Source of the DNA: Pavlovales sp. CCMP2436
Lineage: Eukaryota; Haptophyta; Pavlovophyceae; Pavlovales
Direction of reading: 5' to 3'
Assembly (NCBI GenBank): GCA_026770615.1
Contig: MU631311.1
Span: 885,819-896,849, forward strand
Length of the DNA stretch: 11,031 nucleotides
How positions within the stretch are numbered: the first letter of the stretch is position 1; every line of letters starts with the position of its first letter. Under the pieces are notes generated by a model. That model worked only from the letters and a program-made list of their open reading frames with translations. It ran no database searches and had not been told where the DNA came from. Made by a program: the position numbers and the translations under genes. Below, piece after piece: positions 1 through 7,167 of the stretch.

Positions 1-1
1 G

Positions 2-391
2 GCCCGCGCACAGACCTTCTGCACTGCAGGCGGCCCCGCGTTCGCCGCCCTCGTGATTGGAGCCTTCGGCGAGTGGTCTGACGACCTAGAATCCTTCGTC
101 GGGGACCTCGCCAGCATGGGCGCAAGAGCGCTCCAAGCTCGCATGGGGGCCCCCTCCGCTGCGCAAGCGCGCAGCACTCTCCTGTGGAAGATGAGACAGG
201 AGATCGGCATGTGCGCACTTCGAGGACACGCCAAAGTCATCACTGCGCGCGCGCGATTGGAGCGCACCGGCACCGGCACCGGCAACGGCGGCGGCACACG
301 CACTGACAGCGACGACGACGGCTACCCCGACGAGTGGGCTGAGGGCGCGTACCACCTCCGCAGGGAGACACGGTTTGGGATCGGTGCCTAA
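2..391 (+). CDS. C-terminal end of an ORF resembling a retroelement reverse-transcriptase tail (5' partial)
   Basis: An open frame enters from the left edge and ends at a TAA at 389-391, about 129 residues. No internal methionine is needed, since the frame is open from base 2, so this is the end of a longer protein. Visible motifs are VIGAFGEWSDDLESFV followed by an Ala/Arg-rich helical stretch with LLWKMRQEIGMCALRGHAK. This pattern (hydrophobic-GAFGEWS, then a conserved Trp and a helix with a small-residue turn) resembles the tails of reverse-transcriptase polyproteins common in algal genomes; that assignment rests on remembered pattern only. Then comes a GTGTGTGNGGG linker and an acidic DSDDDGYPDEW patch. 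The catalytic YXDD motif would lie upstream, outside the window. A 107-bp tandem repeat begins about 180 bases downstream, which would fit the 3' end of a mobile element. It could instead be the last exon of an ordinary gene. Confidence 0.4.
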   Translation, partial: ARAQTFCTAGGPAFAALVIGAFGEWSDDLESFVGDLASMGARALQARMGAPSAAQARSTLLWKMRQEIGMCALRGHAKVITARARLERTGTGTGNGGGTRTDSDDDGYPDEWAEGAYHLRRETRFGIGA

Positions 392-570
392 GTATGCCGC
401 CTGGGTGACTGAACGTCGTCGCGCCTACACGCTTGGAGTCGACCACTTCTGCGACAGAATGTCTGCAACCCACTGCCTGCTGCCCTTTTCTATAGTAAGT
501 AAGTCGTAGTTAAAAAAAGAACGAGGCTCAGTTTCTTAACACGACGGTTTCATATTGCCCGCGATCCCTA
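392..570. other. Sequence after the retroelement-like ORF, no gene seen
   Basis: This stretch is moderately AT-rich and includes an A-run near 513-519. It may be the 3' untranslated region of the preceding ORF. No RNA gene, ORF or clear polyadenylation signal is supported. Confidence 0.3.
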
Positions 571-815
571 TACATGTAACCTTTTAAACCAATACAATAG
601 CCTTTGGTGGGGGCCAGCCCACGCACCCCCGGCCTGCGGCGCTTAAATTCTTTCGTGTAGGCAGCAGATTCTGAATGTACGTGCAACCCATTAACGGAAT
701 AAAATAGCCTCTGACGGGGGCCAGCCCCTGCACACCCGGCCTGCGGCGCTTATTAGATTCTTTTGTGTAGGCAGCAGATTCTGAACGTACGTGTAACCCA
801 TTAACGGAATAAAAT
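571..815 (+). repeat. 107-bp tandem repeat, two full copies plus a truncated leading copy
   Basis: Two adjacent copies with a period of 107 bases start at about 601 and 708. Each carries the landmarks GGGGGCCAGCCC, CCGGCCTGCGGCGCTTA, GTGTAGGCAGCAGATTCTGA, then ACCCATTAACGGAATAAAAT. A degenerate partial copy of the last landmark (571-600) precedes the first full copy. The copies differ at scattered positions, so the duplication is not very recent. The array lies just downstream of the reverse-transcriptase-like frame and may be part of that element's tail, which is inference. Confidence 0.85.
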
Positions 816-968
816 GCCGAATGTAACTACTCCCCGGTTGTACGATGCTTCTCGTCGAGGGGGGGAAGGTGACGCACGTGGTTGCCACTGCGGAAAGCAA
901 GTCCTGGACGATGAGGTTGACCGACTTGAGCTCCTTCTTAATGTCGCAGGGCAGCTCGGCCGCGCGAT
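816..968 (-). CDS. Candidate coding exon of unknown function
   Basis: On the minus strand a frame reads AAELPCDIKKELKSVNL, then IVQDLLSAVATTCVTFPP, and runs to a stop at the edge of the tandem repeat. Its codons favour G or C in third position (roughly 80%), clearly more than the overlapping plus-strand frame, and the peptide would form an amphipathic helix. A TAG stop in the same frame lies just upstream (near 980), so if real this is an internal or terminal exon rather than a whole gene. A possible donor GTACAA occurs in phase after the peptide TRSI. I recognise no family. The exon ends are approximate and the call rests on codon bias alone. Confidence 0.22.
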
Positions 969-1090
969 GGTACGCCGCAGCAACGCCATGGCTCAGCTAC
1001 GCGGTGCAGCCAGTGACAGTTGACCGAGATGGACGGCGACCTCGCGCTCAGCGCTCGTAGATCTGCGTGAATCTGGGCGTCTCTCCCAAC

Positions 1091-1369
1091 TCAACGTGCT
1101 TGCGTTGTGAGCAGCTGCCCGAGCCTCGCTGCAGCCCGCTTTGCGAGCCTCGCCGCAGCATGCTGCGCCAGCTCTGGGTCGACGCGGCTGGGTGCATCGC
1201 GCCAATAAGCCTTCACCTCCTGAACGAGTTCTGGGCTGAGTGCAAAGAGCGAGGACCGCTCGGCATCGTGGATGACGCGTCGACGCATCGTGCGGGCCCG
1301 CTTAGCGAGGATTATGACGCGCGCGAGGAGAGAGCGGACCGTGCGGCCATCCGGGCATAGCGCGGCCAT
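1091..1369 (-). CDS. Candidate ORF of unknown function, Ala/Arg-rich
   Basis: A 92-residue frame whose reading also stays open upstream to about 1490 on the minus strand, so the ATG at 1369 is only one possible start. The central part reads SPELVQEVKAYWRDAPSRVD and looks like a folded helical segment; the end is an Ala/Arg-rich helix (HAAARLAKRAAARLGQLL). Third-position GC is moderately raised. No family is recognised and the plus strand is also largely open, as expected in GC-rich DNA. It may be part of the same gene as the minus-strand candidate exon at 816-968, but no splice junction linking them is convincing. Confidence 0.2.
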   Translation of the reverse strand: MAALCPDGRTVRSLLARVIILAKRARTMRRRVIHDAERSSLFALSPELVQEVKAYWRDAPSRVDPELAQHAAARLAKRAAARLGQLLTTQAR

Positions 1370-1831
1370 CCGGGCATGCGTGGCCAGCCGCGAGGTCGGC
1401 GGCGTGGACGCGCCTCCAACCCACGAGCACGCGCGCCCACTTGACGAGAAGCAAGCCGCGCGCGAGGTTATGTTATGATGTTATGATGCCCCTTCTACCG
1501 CCGGGTGCGCAGTCTCTGCGTCCAGGAGGCCTCGGTTGTCAGCGTCTGATCATCACTCTGTTTCTAGCCTCAGCAAGCCGCGCGCGAGGAGCGCGCAGCT
1601 TATGTAGTCCAGGCTCACGCGGCCCACCGTGCGCTGAACCGCGACGACGAGCGCGAGGACGAGGAACACCAGCATGCGTACGTCCGTCCTGGCCACCGTT
1701 CAAATCTGCTCGTCCGCCCAGGCACGCCGCGGCTCGCGCTCAATTTAAAAAAGCACATTCTTGATTTTGAAGCCTTTTTAAAAACTCGAATTCCCTCGGG
1801 CGATGGACGTTCAGGCTTTGGTTCAGGCACG
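1370..1831. other. GC-rich spacer with short repeats, no supported gene
   Basis: The segment holds a duplicated 15-base motif, CAAGCCGCGCGCGAG, at about 1452 and 1575, and a short tandem TTATGATG at about 1479-1496. Open frames on both strands are of the length expected from base composition. Sequence just before 1832 (AATTTAAAAAAGC and a T-rich stretch, 1740-1790) is a local AT-rich patch that could be promoter or 5' leader for the gene starting at 1832, but no motif is decisive. Confidence 0.4.
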
Positions 1832-1927
1832 ATGAACATACTCTGTGCGCTCGCGCTCGCGCTCGCTGCTGTACCCGCCTCAAGTCTCACGACGCCGTAC
1901 CAGCTGCCGTTCGTACGCGTACCCCGG
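1832..1927 (+). CDS. Probable first exon of a secreted or plastid-targeted protein (signal peptide)
   Basis: The ATG at 1832 opens a textbook signal peptide, MNILCALALALAAVPASS, with a short N-region, an Ala/Leu-rich hydrophobic core and a small-residue cleavage site, followed by LTTPYQLPF. In algae with secondary plastids such leaders begin plastid-targeted proteins; in any eukaryote they direct entry to the secretory pathway. Two phase-0 donor sites are possible, GTACGC after QLPF (GT at 1909) or GTGCTG after VRVPR (GT at 1928). Both would join in frame to the exon that follows the pyrimidine-rich acceptor at 2155. Without splicing the frame runs on as low-complexity sequence to a TGA at 2114-2116. 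The exon structure is inferred; the signal peptide is seen directly. Confidence 0.45.
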
Positions 1928-1939
1928 GTGCTGAGCAGT

Positions 1940-2035
1940 AGCAATGGCCGGGCGAAGCCGGCTCTCCCACCAGCCCGGCTGGCAGCTCGCCCACCAGCCG
2001 GCTCGATTCAGCCGGCTCTCGCCTCGCTGCTCCGC
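1940..2035 (+). repeat. Imperfect tandem repeats rich in CAGCCGGCT inside the putative first intron
   Basis: The motifs GCCGGCTCTC and CCACCAGCCGGCT recur at about 1957, 1968, 1991 and 2010, giving an imperfect tandem arrangement. The sequence lies between the signal-peptide exon and the next candidate exon, so it would be intronic. Confidence 0.5.
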
Positions 2036-2155
2036 GCGGAGATGCTGGTGCGCGCTTCGCGGTCGCTCTCGCCCTGCCCTCCTACGCCTGCTTACCGCTC
2101 GTGGGTCCGCGGCTGACGAGCCCCTCCCTTCCCCGCACGCCCCCCGTGCACGCAG

Positions 2156-2249
2156 ACGGAGCTCCACGACGTGGAGGTGCCTAACGGGGAGGGGCCCTCT
2201 GGGCTCTACCTCGAACTGGACAAATCGGCGGACGCCACTACGCTACAAG
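2156..2249 (+). CDS. Candidate second exon, resembling the start of a PDZ domain
   Basis: A long pyrimidine tract (2119-2150) ends in the acceptor GCACGCAG at 2155. The following phase-0 frame reads TELHDVEVPNGEGPSG, then LYLELDKSADATTLQ. The pattern of a beta strand, a Gly-Leu carboxylate-binding-type loop and a second strand (xVEVPxGxxxxGLYLEL) is reminiscent of PDZ-like domains in algal plastid proteins; that is inference from pattern only. The exon could end at CAA before GTGACA (2250) or continue to GTTGTG at about 2279. The GTTGTG donor context is itself duplicated 36 bases downstream. The frame joins in phase with the signal-peptide exon at 1832. Confidence 0.4.
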
Positions 2250-2276
2250 TGACAGCGGCTGCGGCTACCCTGCATT

Positions 2277-2334
2277 TGGTTGTGCATCGGTGCCCCCCCA
2301 ACCCCCCCCCGCTGGTTGTGCATCGGTGCCCCCC
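2277..2334 (+). repeat. 36-bp-period duplication of a possible donor-site context
   Basis: The 22-base sequence beginning TGGTTGTGCATCGGTG occurs at 2277 and 2313, separated by a C-rich stretch. Both copies contain GGTTGTG, a possible splice donor. The C-rich DNA between them leads into the acceptor-like CTCCTCCGCTAG at 2345. Confidence 0.85.
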
Positions 2335-2345
2335 TCCTCCGCTAG

Positions 2346-2401
2346 GGCGTGGGCGGCCCTGGCCCTCGCCGAGCGCGCCATGTCGCCTTTGAGGCGCGCA
2401 G
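2346..2401 (+). CDS. Candidate short exon of the plus-strand gene
   Basis: The segment is bounded by an acceptor-like CCTCCTCCGCTAG and a donor-like GCAG/GTGCGG. The best frame by third-position GC (phase 1) reads AWAALALAERAMSPLRRA, helical in character. The phase does not match a phase-0 end of the preceding candidate exon unless that exon ends elsewhere, so the model is uncertain. A related short sequence, with TCGCCTATGAGGCGCGC in place of TCGCCTTTGAGGCGCGC, occurs about 94 bases downstream at 2476-2494. Confidence 0.25.
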
Positions 2402-2529
2402 GTGCGGCCGTCGCGCCCTCGTTCGCCTGAGGCGGGGTGCGATCAGGCGGGTCTTCGGGGGAGAAGGGCACACAGCTCGCCTATGAGGCGCGCGACTGCT
2501 CCCTTGGCCTTCTTTCGGTCCCCTAACCA

Positions 2530-2775
2530 CTCATGTTTTGTTCCTTATGTTTCCTAACATTACCAGGACGTGTCTTGTGCGCAGAAGCCGATAGTAATCA
2601 ATAATAATTATAATAGTAATAATAAGAACTACAACATCATCAACAATAACAACAACAATAACAACTTTAAACCCTTCGCCGGCCAAAGCTGCCGTAGATT
2701 ATGAACTGGCGATGCTGGGCGTAATAACAAAGCTAATATTAATAATATTAGTAAGAATAATAATAAACTAACTCA
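2530..2775. repeat. AT-rich trinucleotide-repeat tract, probable intron
   Basis: Degenerate TAA/AAT and CAA/AAC trinucleotide runs fill 2595-2665 and 2728-2770. A GC-richer island at about 2673-2722 separates them. The composition matches the introns of the FtsH gene on the right side of this window. No coding frame is supported. Confidence 0.6.
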
Positions 2776-2827
2776 GGCCGCGCGAGTTGGCAGTCAACAC
2801 CTGATCCCCCTCCCCCCTCTCCCCCAG

Positions 2828-2913
2828 AGCATGGTGTGCCCTGCCCCGCCGCTGTGCAGGTTGGCGCAGACCGAGGAGGAGCGCATCGTGCCCGCACTCA
2901 ACACACGCCTCGG
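2828..2913 (+). CDS. Candidate exon of the plus-strand gene, unknown function
   Basis: A strong pyrimidine tract, CCCCCTCCCCCCTCTCCCCCAG, ends at 2827, and a good donor, CGG/GTGAGC, follows at 2914. Between them one frame is fully open with about 90% G or C in third codon positions: SMVCPAPPLCRLAQ, then TEEERIVPALNTRLG. The other plus frame is much poorer by this measure. The exon would end in phase 2. No family is recognised. It probably belongs to the same gene as the candidate exons at 1832-2401, since strand and exon style agree, but intermediate exons may be missing. Confidence 0.4.
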
Positions 2914-2974
2914 GTGAGCGTAATGATACATAATCAATGATAATGATAGCTGTTGCAAAAGAAGCAGAGACTGT

Positions 2975-3073
2975 ACAGCCTACTGCCTCCCCTCTACTGC
3001 ACAGCCTACTGCCTCCCATCTACTGCACAGCCTACTGCCTCCCCTCTACCTCACAGCCTAATGCCTCCACCTC
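2975..3073 (+). repeat. 26-bp tandem repeat, about 3.8 copies
   Basis: Units starting ACAGCCTACTGCCTCCC begin at 2975, 3001, 3027 and 3053. The first three differ by one to three bases and the last is truncated. There are no spacers, so this is a minisatellite. Each unit carries CACAG or TACAG after a pyrimidine-rich run, so each resembles a splice acceptor. Confidence 0.9.
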
Positions 3074-3690
3074 ACAGTATAGTGCCCAGCAACCTTGGCC
3101 GCATCTCATTCATATATCTCACTGCGGCAGGGTCCAGATCTGTCTCCTTCATGCCCTACGAGCTCCGTGAAGAAGTGCTCCGTTTCAGCGGGTCGCGGAC
3201 GCCATCGAAACATTTTGAAGTGCGGTTCATAGAGAAAACCTTAAAATTGAAATCGGACAGCCAGTCATGATGCTTGTGCATCTGGCCAAGAAGTACCTCG
3301 CGGTGACTTCCGCATGCTCCAGCTTCGCCGCATTGTCGATGTGGGCATTCTCGCGACGACCACAGCCACCGGATGGTGCACAATAGGCCAGTCGTCGTGC
3401 GGCAGAGGCAGAGCCGTCTGCTGGACAATGCCCAGCAGCAGAGCACCCGGCCCAGTATGATCATTTCTCTGGTCCATGCCCCGCAAGCACATCACAGGCA
3501 GGGAGCATGCATCGCTCGGCGCCCGTACCTGGGTGCGGCATCGGAAACGCGCCCGATGCCCAGGTACGGGCATGGTCGCTACCAGCACGTCGCCGTGCGC
3601 TCTCTGCTTCGGCCATGAAGCCGGCTGGATCGCAAGGGGCTGCAAGCACGGCGTAGCCGCCCTGACCCGCCGTGCTCCCATCGCGCGTGC
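3074..3690. other. Mixed region with several open frames, no gene supported
   Basis: The plus frame includes MPYELREEVLRFS (from about 3150). A minus frame includes ENAHIDNAAKLEHAEVTARY (about 3285-3345). Both look peptide-like but neither has convincing exon borders or a recognisable family. A 138-residue minus-strand frame (3265-3681) overlaps both, and GC-rich DNA makes frames of this length unremarkable. The segment contains the near-palindromic pair CGTACCTGGGTGCGG (3525) and CCCAGGTACGGGC (3559), a short inverted repeat. Confidence 0.3.
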
Positions 3691-3741
3691 CTGCTTACTA
3701 GCTTCCTCTGCTTACTAGCATCCTCTGCTTACTAGCATCCT
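3691..3741 (+). repeat. 17-bp tandem repeat, three copies
   Basis: The unit CTGCTTACTAGCATCCT occurs at 3691, 3708 and 3725. The first copy has T in place of A at one position. The unit contains CTTACTAG, similar to a branch-point consensus, but no exon follows. Confidence 0.92.
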
Positions 3742-3802
3742 CCACGCGCGTGTATACACGCCCCCCCTCGCTACTCGCGCAGGTGGCGAAGCTCTTGTCG
3801 CA

Positions 3803-3840
3803 GCGCTCGGCGTGGCGTGGCGCTCGGCGTGGCGTGGCTC
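3803..3840 (+). repeat. 17-bp tandem repeat, two copies plus a stub
   Basis: GCGCTCGGCGTGGCGTG occurs at 3803 and 3820 without differences, followed by a four-base stub. The segment is GC-rich and has no other landmark. Confidence 0.9.
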
Positions 3841-3841
3841 T

Positions 3842-4146
3842 TTGGCCCAATTTTTCCTGCCAATAGAAGGTATTGCGACAGCGACAGGCCCTTTTCCTCT
3901 CGGCCTGCGTAGGCACGCGCAGGCTGCCCAGGCACGGGGGTACATGCAACGCGGAGCTGCTTCCGCACCCGCCTCCTCCCTGCTGCGGCTCTCCCGCGCG
4001 CGTTGGTCTGGGCTCTCGGCCGCTTACTTCCGAGCGCCAGGCGTATCCGATATCGATTGCCGAAGAAGGCTCTGGCTCTGCCCGCACTTCGTGCCCGCGG
4101 TGATCTCCATTGATGATCAGCCTTCCGTCGGCGTGCCTCCTACCAG
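3842..4146. other. GC-rich region open on both strands, no gene supported
   Basis: A 201-residue minus frame (3698-4303), the longest in the window, and a 166-residue plus frame (3812-4312) overlap here. Neither has the codon pattern, domain or borders that would favour one strand. The minus frame consists largely of Ala-, Arg- and Gly-rich low-complexity sequence and crosses two tandem repeats. I treat both as composition-driven. Confidence 0.4.
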
Positions 4147-4386
4147 CTTGCGTCGCGCCGATCCAGCAACCGTCTCGCACGCAGGGATCGCGGATCGAGC
4201 CCGCCGCGCCCTCTGTCCGACCTGCAGTGCAGGCCGCAGCTCGCCGGCCAGCTGCTGCTGGGAAGCCGGTCACTGCTGCCGCTGCTGCTGCTCGGCGCAC
4301 CACCGCTGCTGAGCGAGCAGCTGCTCAGCACATGGTGGAGATGCTTGGTGGCACTCACGCTGGCTTTCACTGGCATCATGCCAGGT
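4147..4386 (+). CDS. Candidate Ala-rich exon ending in a conserved-looking helix, unknown function
   Basis: An acceptor-like CCTCCTACCAG (ending 4146) is followed by a frame reading CVAPIQQPSRTQGSRIEPAA, then an Ala-rich linker encoded largely by GCT repeats, then RTTAAERAAAQHMVEMLGG and THAGFHWHHA. The exon could end at CCAG/GTGATC, with GT at 4387. The Ala-rich linker plus a C-terminal helix looks protein-like. The GCT repeats could equally be a microsatellite, and a minus-strand frame is also open. No family is recognised. Confidence 0.25.
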
Positions 4387-4660
4387 GATCCGGCCGGTTA
4401 TAAATTCGACGCGGGCATCAGGCGCTGGCTTTCGACGTCTGGGGAACAGTGCTAATCTCAGCGCTGCGACTAAGGTGCCGAGGCACTGTGGAAGTGGGAG
4501 GCGATGACGAAGTTATTGACTTACACAGAAGACCGCACCTGGTCAACGAATAATATACGATTATCATTAATTAAATAATAACGCTATTTTAAGTTTATAA
4601 ATCTATGATATCTATTATATTATGTAAGTGCACATTAAAATTAATTAGCCATGCGACTAG
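4387..4660. other. Transition to AT-rich noncoding DNA
   Basis: Base composition falls sharply after about 4540. The segment 4545-4650 is mostly A and T with short inverted stretches and no ORF. A copy of the dispersed motif ATCTCAGCGCTGCGAC lies at 4455-4470; related copies occur near 6628 and 7172. Confidence 0.5.
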
Positions 4661-5053
4661 TTAGCGCACGACTCGTGCTATACTGAACGTGTCGGAAACA
4701 GCCATCGCAATCTGAAATATAGTACCATTTATCAAGCTATTGCGAGGTAGCTGGCAGGTGCCCTGCGGTAAAAGACATCGAGCCATGGCAACAGGCACCC
4801 CATCATAAGGTGTGGTACCCACGGCCGATGAAACGCGGCGCCGCCGGCAGTTGTGCCAGGCATACATACACCCAGCAGCCTGCGTGAGCAGTTGCGCGCT
4901 GAGCGCGTCTTCATCTGGTTCCCCCAGAATCAGTTTGGTCGCCTGCGCAGGGCGTGGGGGGCGCAAGAATGGTACACACACACATGGGTAAGCGGGTTGC
5001 TGGGTCGGCTGGTGGACTCTGACGGCGCCAAGCATTGATATATTGCTGTCCAA
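4661..5053 (-). CDS. Candidate ORF of unknown function
   Basis: A 130-residue minus-strand frame from an ATG at 5053 to a stop at 4661. It includes TKLILGEPDEDALSAQLLTQ, then CMYAWHNCRRRRVSSAVG and TPYDGVPVAMARC. The composition is protein-like, with three spaced cysteines and no low-complexity bias, but no family or motif is recognised. A shorter plus-strand frame (4853-5038) overlaps the middle. Codon bias does not decide between them. The frame stops about 50 bases from the foldback element at 5105. Confidence 0.25.
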   Translation of the reverse strand: MDSNISMLGAVRVHQPTQQPAYPCVCVPFLRPPRPAQATKLILGEPDEDALSAQLLTQAAGCMYAWHNCRRRRVSSAVGTTPYDGVPVAMARCLLPQGTCQLPRNSLINGTIFQIAMAVSDTFSIARVVR

Positions 5054-5104
5054 TGTGGTGGGCAGGCTCGAGGGCCGGTGGTAGACTGCGATTATTGCGG
5101 GCGG

Positions 5105-5598
5105 GGGTCGAAATCCGAATTAGTGGCGCGATTCCGCACTGGGGAGGGGGGAAAGTGGTGGCCGGGACGAAGAAGTAGACATTGGTCACCACTGCGCGCT
5201 AAGTGTCGATAGCTGATGTCGAATAGAGCCCTTCTCGACGGTCGGAGCCCACCTCATGTGCCTCCCAGGTGCCTCTAGGGTCGACAACATACTTCGTGTA
5301 ACTAACATTTCCGATTCTCAGCATTCGGAAGCGAAAAGAAAGTTTTGGTTCCCGAAGTGGTGCCGCGGATCCGGAGTTAGTTGCAGAGTCTTAATGGGGC
5401 GGTAGTTAGTTGCAGATTCATGAATGGGGCGGTGCTCCATTCACGAATCTGCAACTAACTCCGCGGCACGGTGCCCCATTCACGAATCTGCAACTAACTC
5501 CGCGGCACCACCTCCGGTTCCTGACTTGCTCCGGAGGATTTTCACTGGACTTTTTTCGATTTTCCCCCCGGACTGGCCACTAATTCGGATTTTGACCC
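5105..5598. mobile_element. Non-autonomous foldback/MITE-like element with 23-bp terminal inverted repeats
   Basis: GGGTCGAAATCCGAATTAGTGGC at 5105-5127 is repeated in inverted orientation at 5576-5598 with 22 of 23 bases matching. The inner 450 bases hold no supported ORF but contain a large internal foldback (5357-5511). A heptamer, GCGATTA, occurs just outside both ends (5088-5094 and 5603-5609) and might be a target-site duplication. It is not flush with the repeats, so the true ends may lie slightly further out. The structure fits a non-autonomous DNA transposon; the superfamily cannot be assigned. Confidence 0.6.
5357..5511. repeat. Nested inverted repeats inside the foldback element
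   Basis: The outer pair is 5357-5400 with 5471-5511. It includes a perfect 12-base match, GTGGTGCCGCGG against CCGCGGCACCAC, and a degenerate AGTTAGTTGCAGA arm. The inner pair is 5404-5427 with 5437-5460, 24 bases with one mismatch, around a 9-base loop. The two right arms are also direct repeats of one another (CATTCACGAATCTGCAACTA). A transcript could fold into a long double hairpin. Confidence 0.9.
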
Positions 5599-6137
5599 TA
5601 AGGCGATTACCTTGAAACACTGACATGGCCATATGAAATGAAGAATACTGGTGTGCGATCAAATGTGTGATCGGCTTGCACGAAGCAGGCGCCTGCCGGC
5701 CCGCTGGGTTTACCACGACAAGACGCTACTGTGCAGCCCCTGTAACCATGTAGCCGTACCTCTGAAGGTGCGATCAAGCATGTCCGAAGCACAGGTTGGC
5801 AGCGTTGGCCAATTCCACTTGGGCTCGAATTTAGGCGATGGCTGTGGTCCCCACGCTCGGGTGGCGCGCCAAAGAAATTCGCCCAGCAGTAGATCGATAC
5901 CATACAAGCCCCAGTTGGCCTCACCGGGAGCGCAGCTCGCCGCCCGAGTCACCTGTAGTCGTCCTGAGTGGGTGACACAGATGGCAGATTTCGGTCATTC
6001 TTGATGTCAGCAGGCGCACGTGAGAAAGCGAGATCCACGCCCAAGGGATCCCGCCGGCCCCGGTATGCCTGCCTTCTCCACGAGCCCGGTCCTATGCGCG
6101 TGCCTCATCTGGCTCATTCATATGCGGGGTTTGTGAG
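5599..6137. other. Region with overlapping open frames, no gene supported
   Basis: A plus frame (5651-6004) and two minus frames (5607-5924 and 5710-5952) overlap completely. The minus frame with GEANWGLYGIDLLLGEFLWR looks protein-like, but third-position composition does not favour it, and no splice site or family supports any of the three. Confidence 0.3.
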
Positions 6138-6449
6138 ATGCGAGCGTGCGATGTTGACCAGGGGTGGGTCGGGGTAGCTGCTCACCTGGTCATCGAAGCG
6201 GCGGATGCATTCGTCGCTCGCGCCCGAGAAGTGGATGATCGTGGATGCGGGAAGACGGCGAGTCTCACGCCCATATCAGCCGCGCGAGCTGACGTCACCC
6301 ACGGGAGCGACAAGGTGCTGGTGCGCAAGGCCGTCGAAATGCGGCGCCTTCAGATCAGCTCTAACATCGTGAGGTTTTCAGAGGAAGCGAAAGCGAAGGC
6401 TCGTTTAAAAGCGCGTTGTGGGCCTTTTTTCGAAAAACCAGCAGTGTGA
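6138..6449 (+). CDS. Candidate ORF or terminal exon, unknown function
   Basis: A 103-residue frame ending in TGA at 6447-6449. Its second half reads GSDKVLVRKAVEMRRLQIS, then SNIVRFSEEAKAKARLKAR and CGPFFEKPAV. It has strong third-position GC (about 21 of 25 codons in the middle) and the look of a basic amphipathic helix. AT-rich DNA follows the stop at once, which fits the end of a coding region. The first ATG (6138) is not privileged, and the real exon may start downstream. A minus-strand frame through the same DNA includes ASTIIHFSGASDECIRRFDD before a good donor (GTGAGC), so strand assignment is not certain. No family is recognised. Confidence 0.3.
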   Translation: MRACDVDQGWVGVAAHLVIEAADAFVARAREVDDRGCGKTASLTPISAARADVTHGSDKVLVRKAVEMRRLQISSNIVRFSEEAKAKARLKARCGPFFEKPAV

Positions 6450-6726
6450 AATTAAACATGTATTTTACTGTGCAATATCTAATTATCTCTAATATGCCTG
6501 CCTATATGCCTGTGAGTGAACCTCCTGTTGGGCACTGCACGCGCTGAGCTGCTTACATAGAATAATTAAATATGGACTCGGGCTGCTTGCTGCGCATGGC
6601 ATCATGTGGTGTTCGGAAAGCGGTCCCGATCTGAGCGCTGCGACACCACTTCCGCCTGCGCCCGACTCGCGCCCTCAGTAGTCCGATATATACTGAAAGG
6701 AATTTACGCTGGTCTGACTGTCTGGG
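6450..6726. other. Spacer, AT-rich then mixed, with a dispersed 19-bp repeat
   Basis: Noncoding. The sequence GATCTGAGCGCTGCGACAC at 6628-6646 recurs exactly at 7172-7190, with a related copy at 4455-4470 and a shorter one at 7149-7162. No gene is seen. Confidence 0.5.
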
Positions 6727-7167
6727 AAATTGTGGCGGCGCTAAGTGAAATACGCCTTCGACGCGGAGATTTTTTTTCGAGAAAACCTCATCGAAAAAAA
6801 CCAATTCAACTTAGCGTCAATCGTGCAGCCAGGTCGTGCGATCACGCGGGCGCAGTCGGGAGGTGCAGTGACGGACGTGGGGATGGGGCAAGGGGCAGGG
6901 GTAGGACAGGGCTGGGTGCGGGCACGCGGGCGCGGGCTCGTGGGCGCAGGCGAGTGCAAAAAAAAATGTACCCTCCATAGTCTCAACTTAGCGTCATTTT
7001 CCAAAATTAAATAAAATTAAATAATTAAAGGTCTTAGGGTTGACTTTTACATAAAGAAAAGTAGGTGTTTTGTGTTCCTCTCGACGGCGCCGATCCGGTG
7101 CTGCTACGAACTCAAAACAGGGTCACCCCGCACAAAAGGCGAATTGAACTGAGCGCTGCCACAATTC
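6727..7167. mobile_element. Possible inverted-repeat element or relic
   Basis: The 30 bases at 6727-6756 match the reverse complement of 7138-7167 at about 24 of 30 positions; both carry the core TAGCGC/CTGAGCGC flanked by the GCCACAATT arm. Within the left half lies a hairpin: TTTTTTTCGA (6771-6780) with TCGAAAAAAA (6791-6800), and GGCGCTAAGTGAA (6738-6750) with TTCAACTTAGCGTC (6805-6818). A further copy of CAACTTAGCGTCA lies near 6982. These suggest a decayed MITE-like element, or nested ones. No target-site duplication is identified. The interior has only short frames and a G-rich plus-strand stretch (6870-6955). Confidence 0.35.

Noticed and set aside
53..391. A complete small gene starting at GTG 53
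   Set aside because: The frame is open to the window edge and the context is eukaryotic, so a GTG start is unlikely; it is treated as the end of a longer ORF.
2975..3073. CRISPR array
   Set aside because: The 26-base units are directly adjacent with no unique spacers, and the context is eukaryotic.
3698..4303. The longest open frame in the window (201 residues, minus strand) as a gene
   Set aside because: Frames on both strands are open at once, the peptide is low-complexity, and it crosses two 17-base tandem arrays. There is no domain or codon-bias support.
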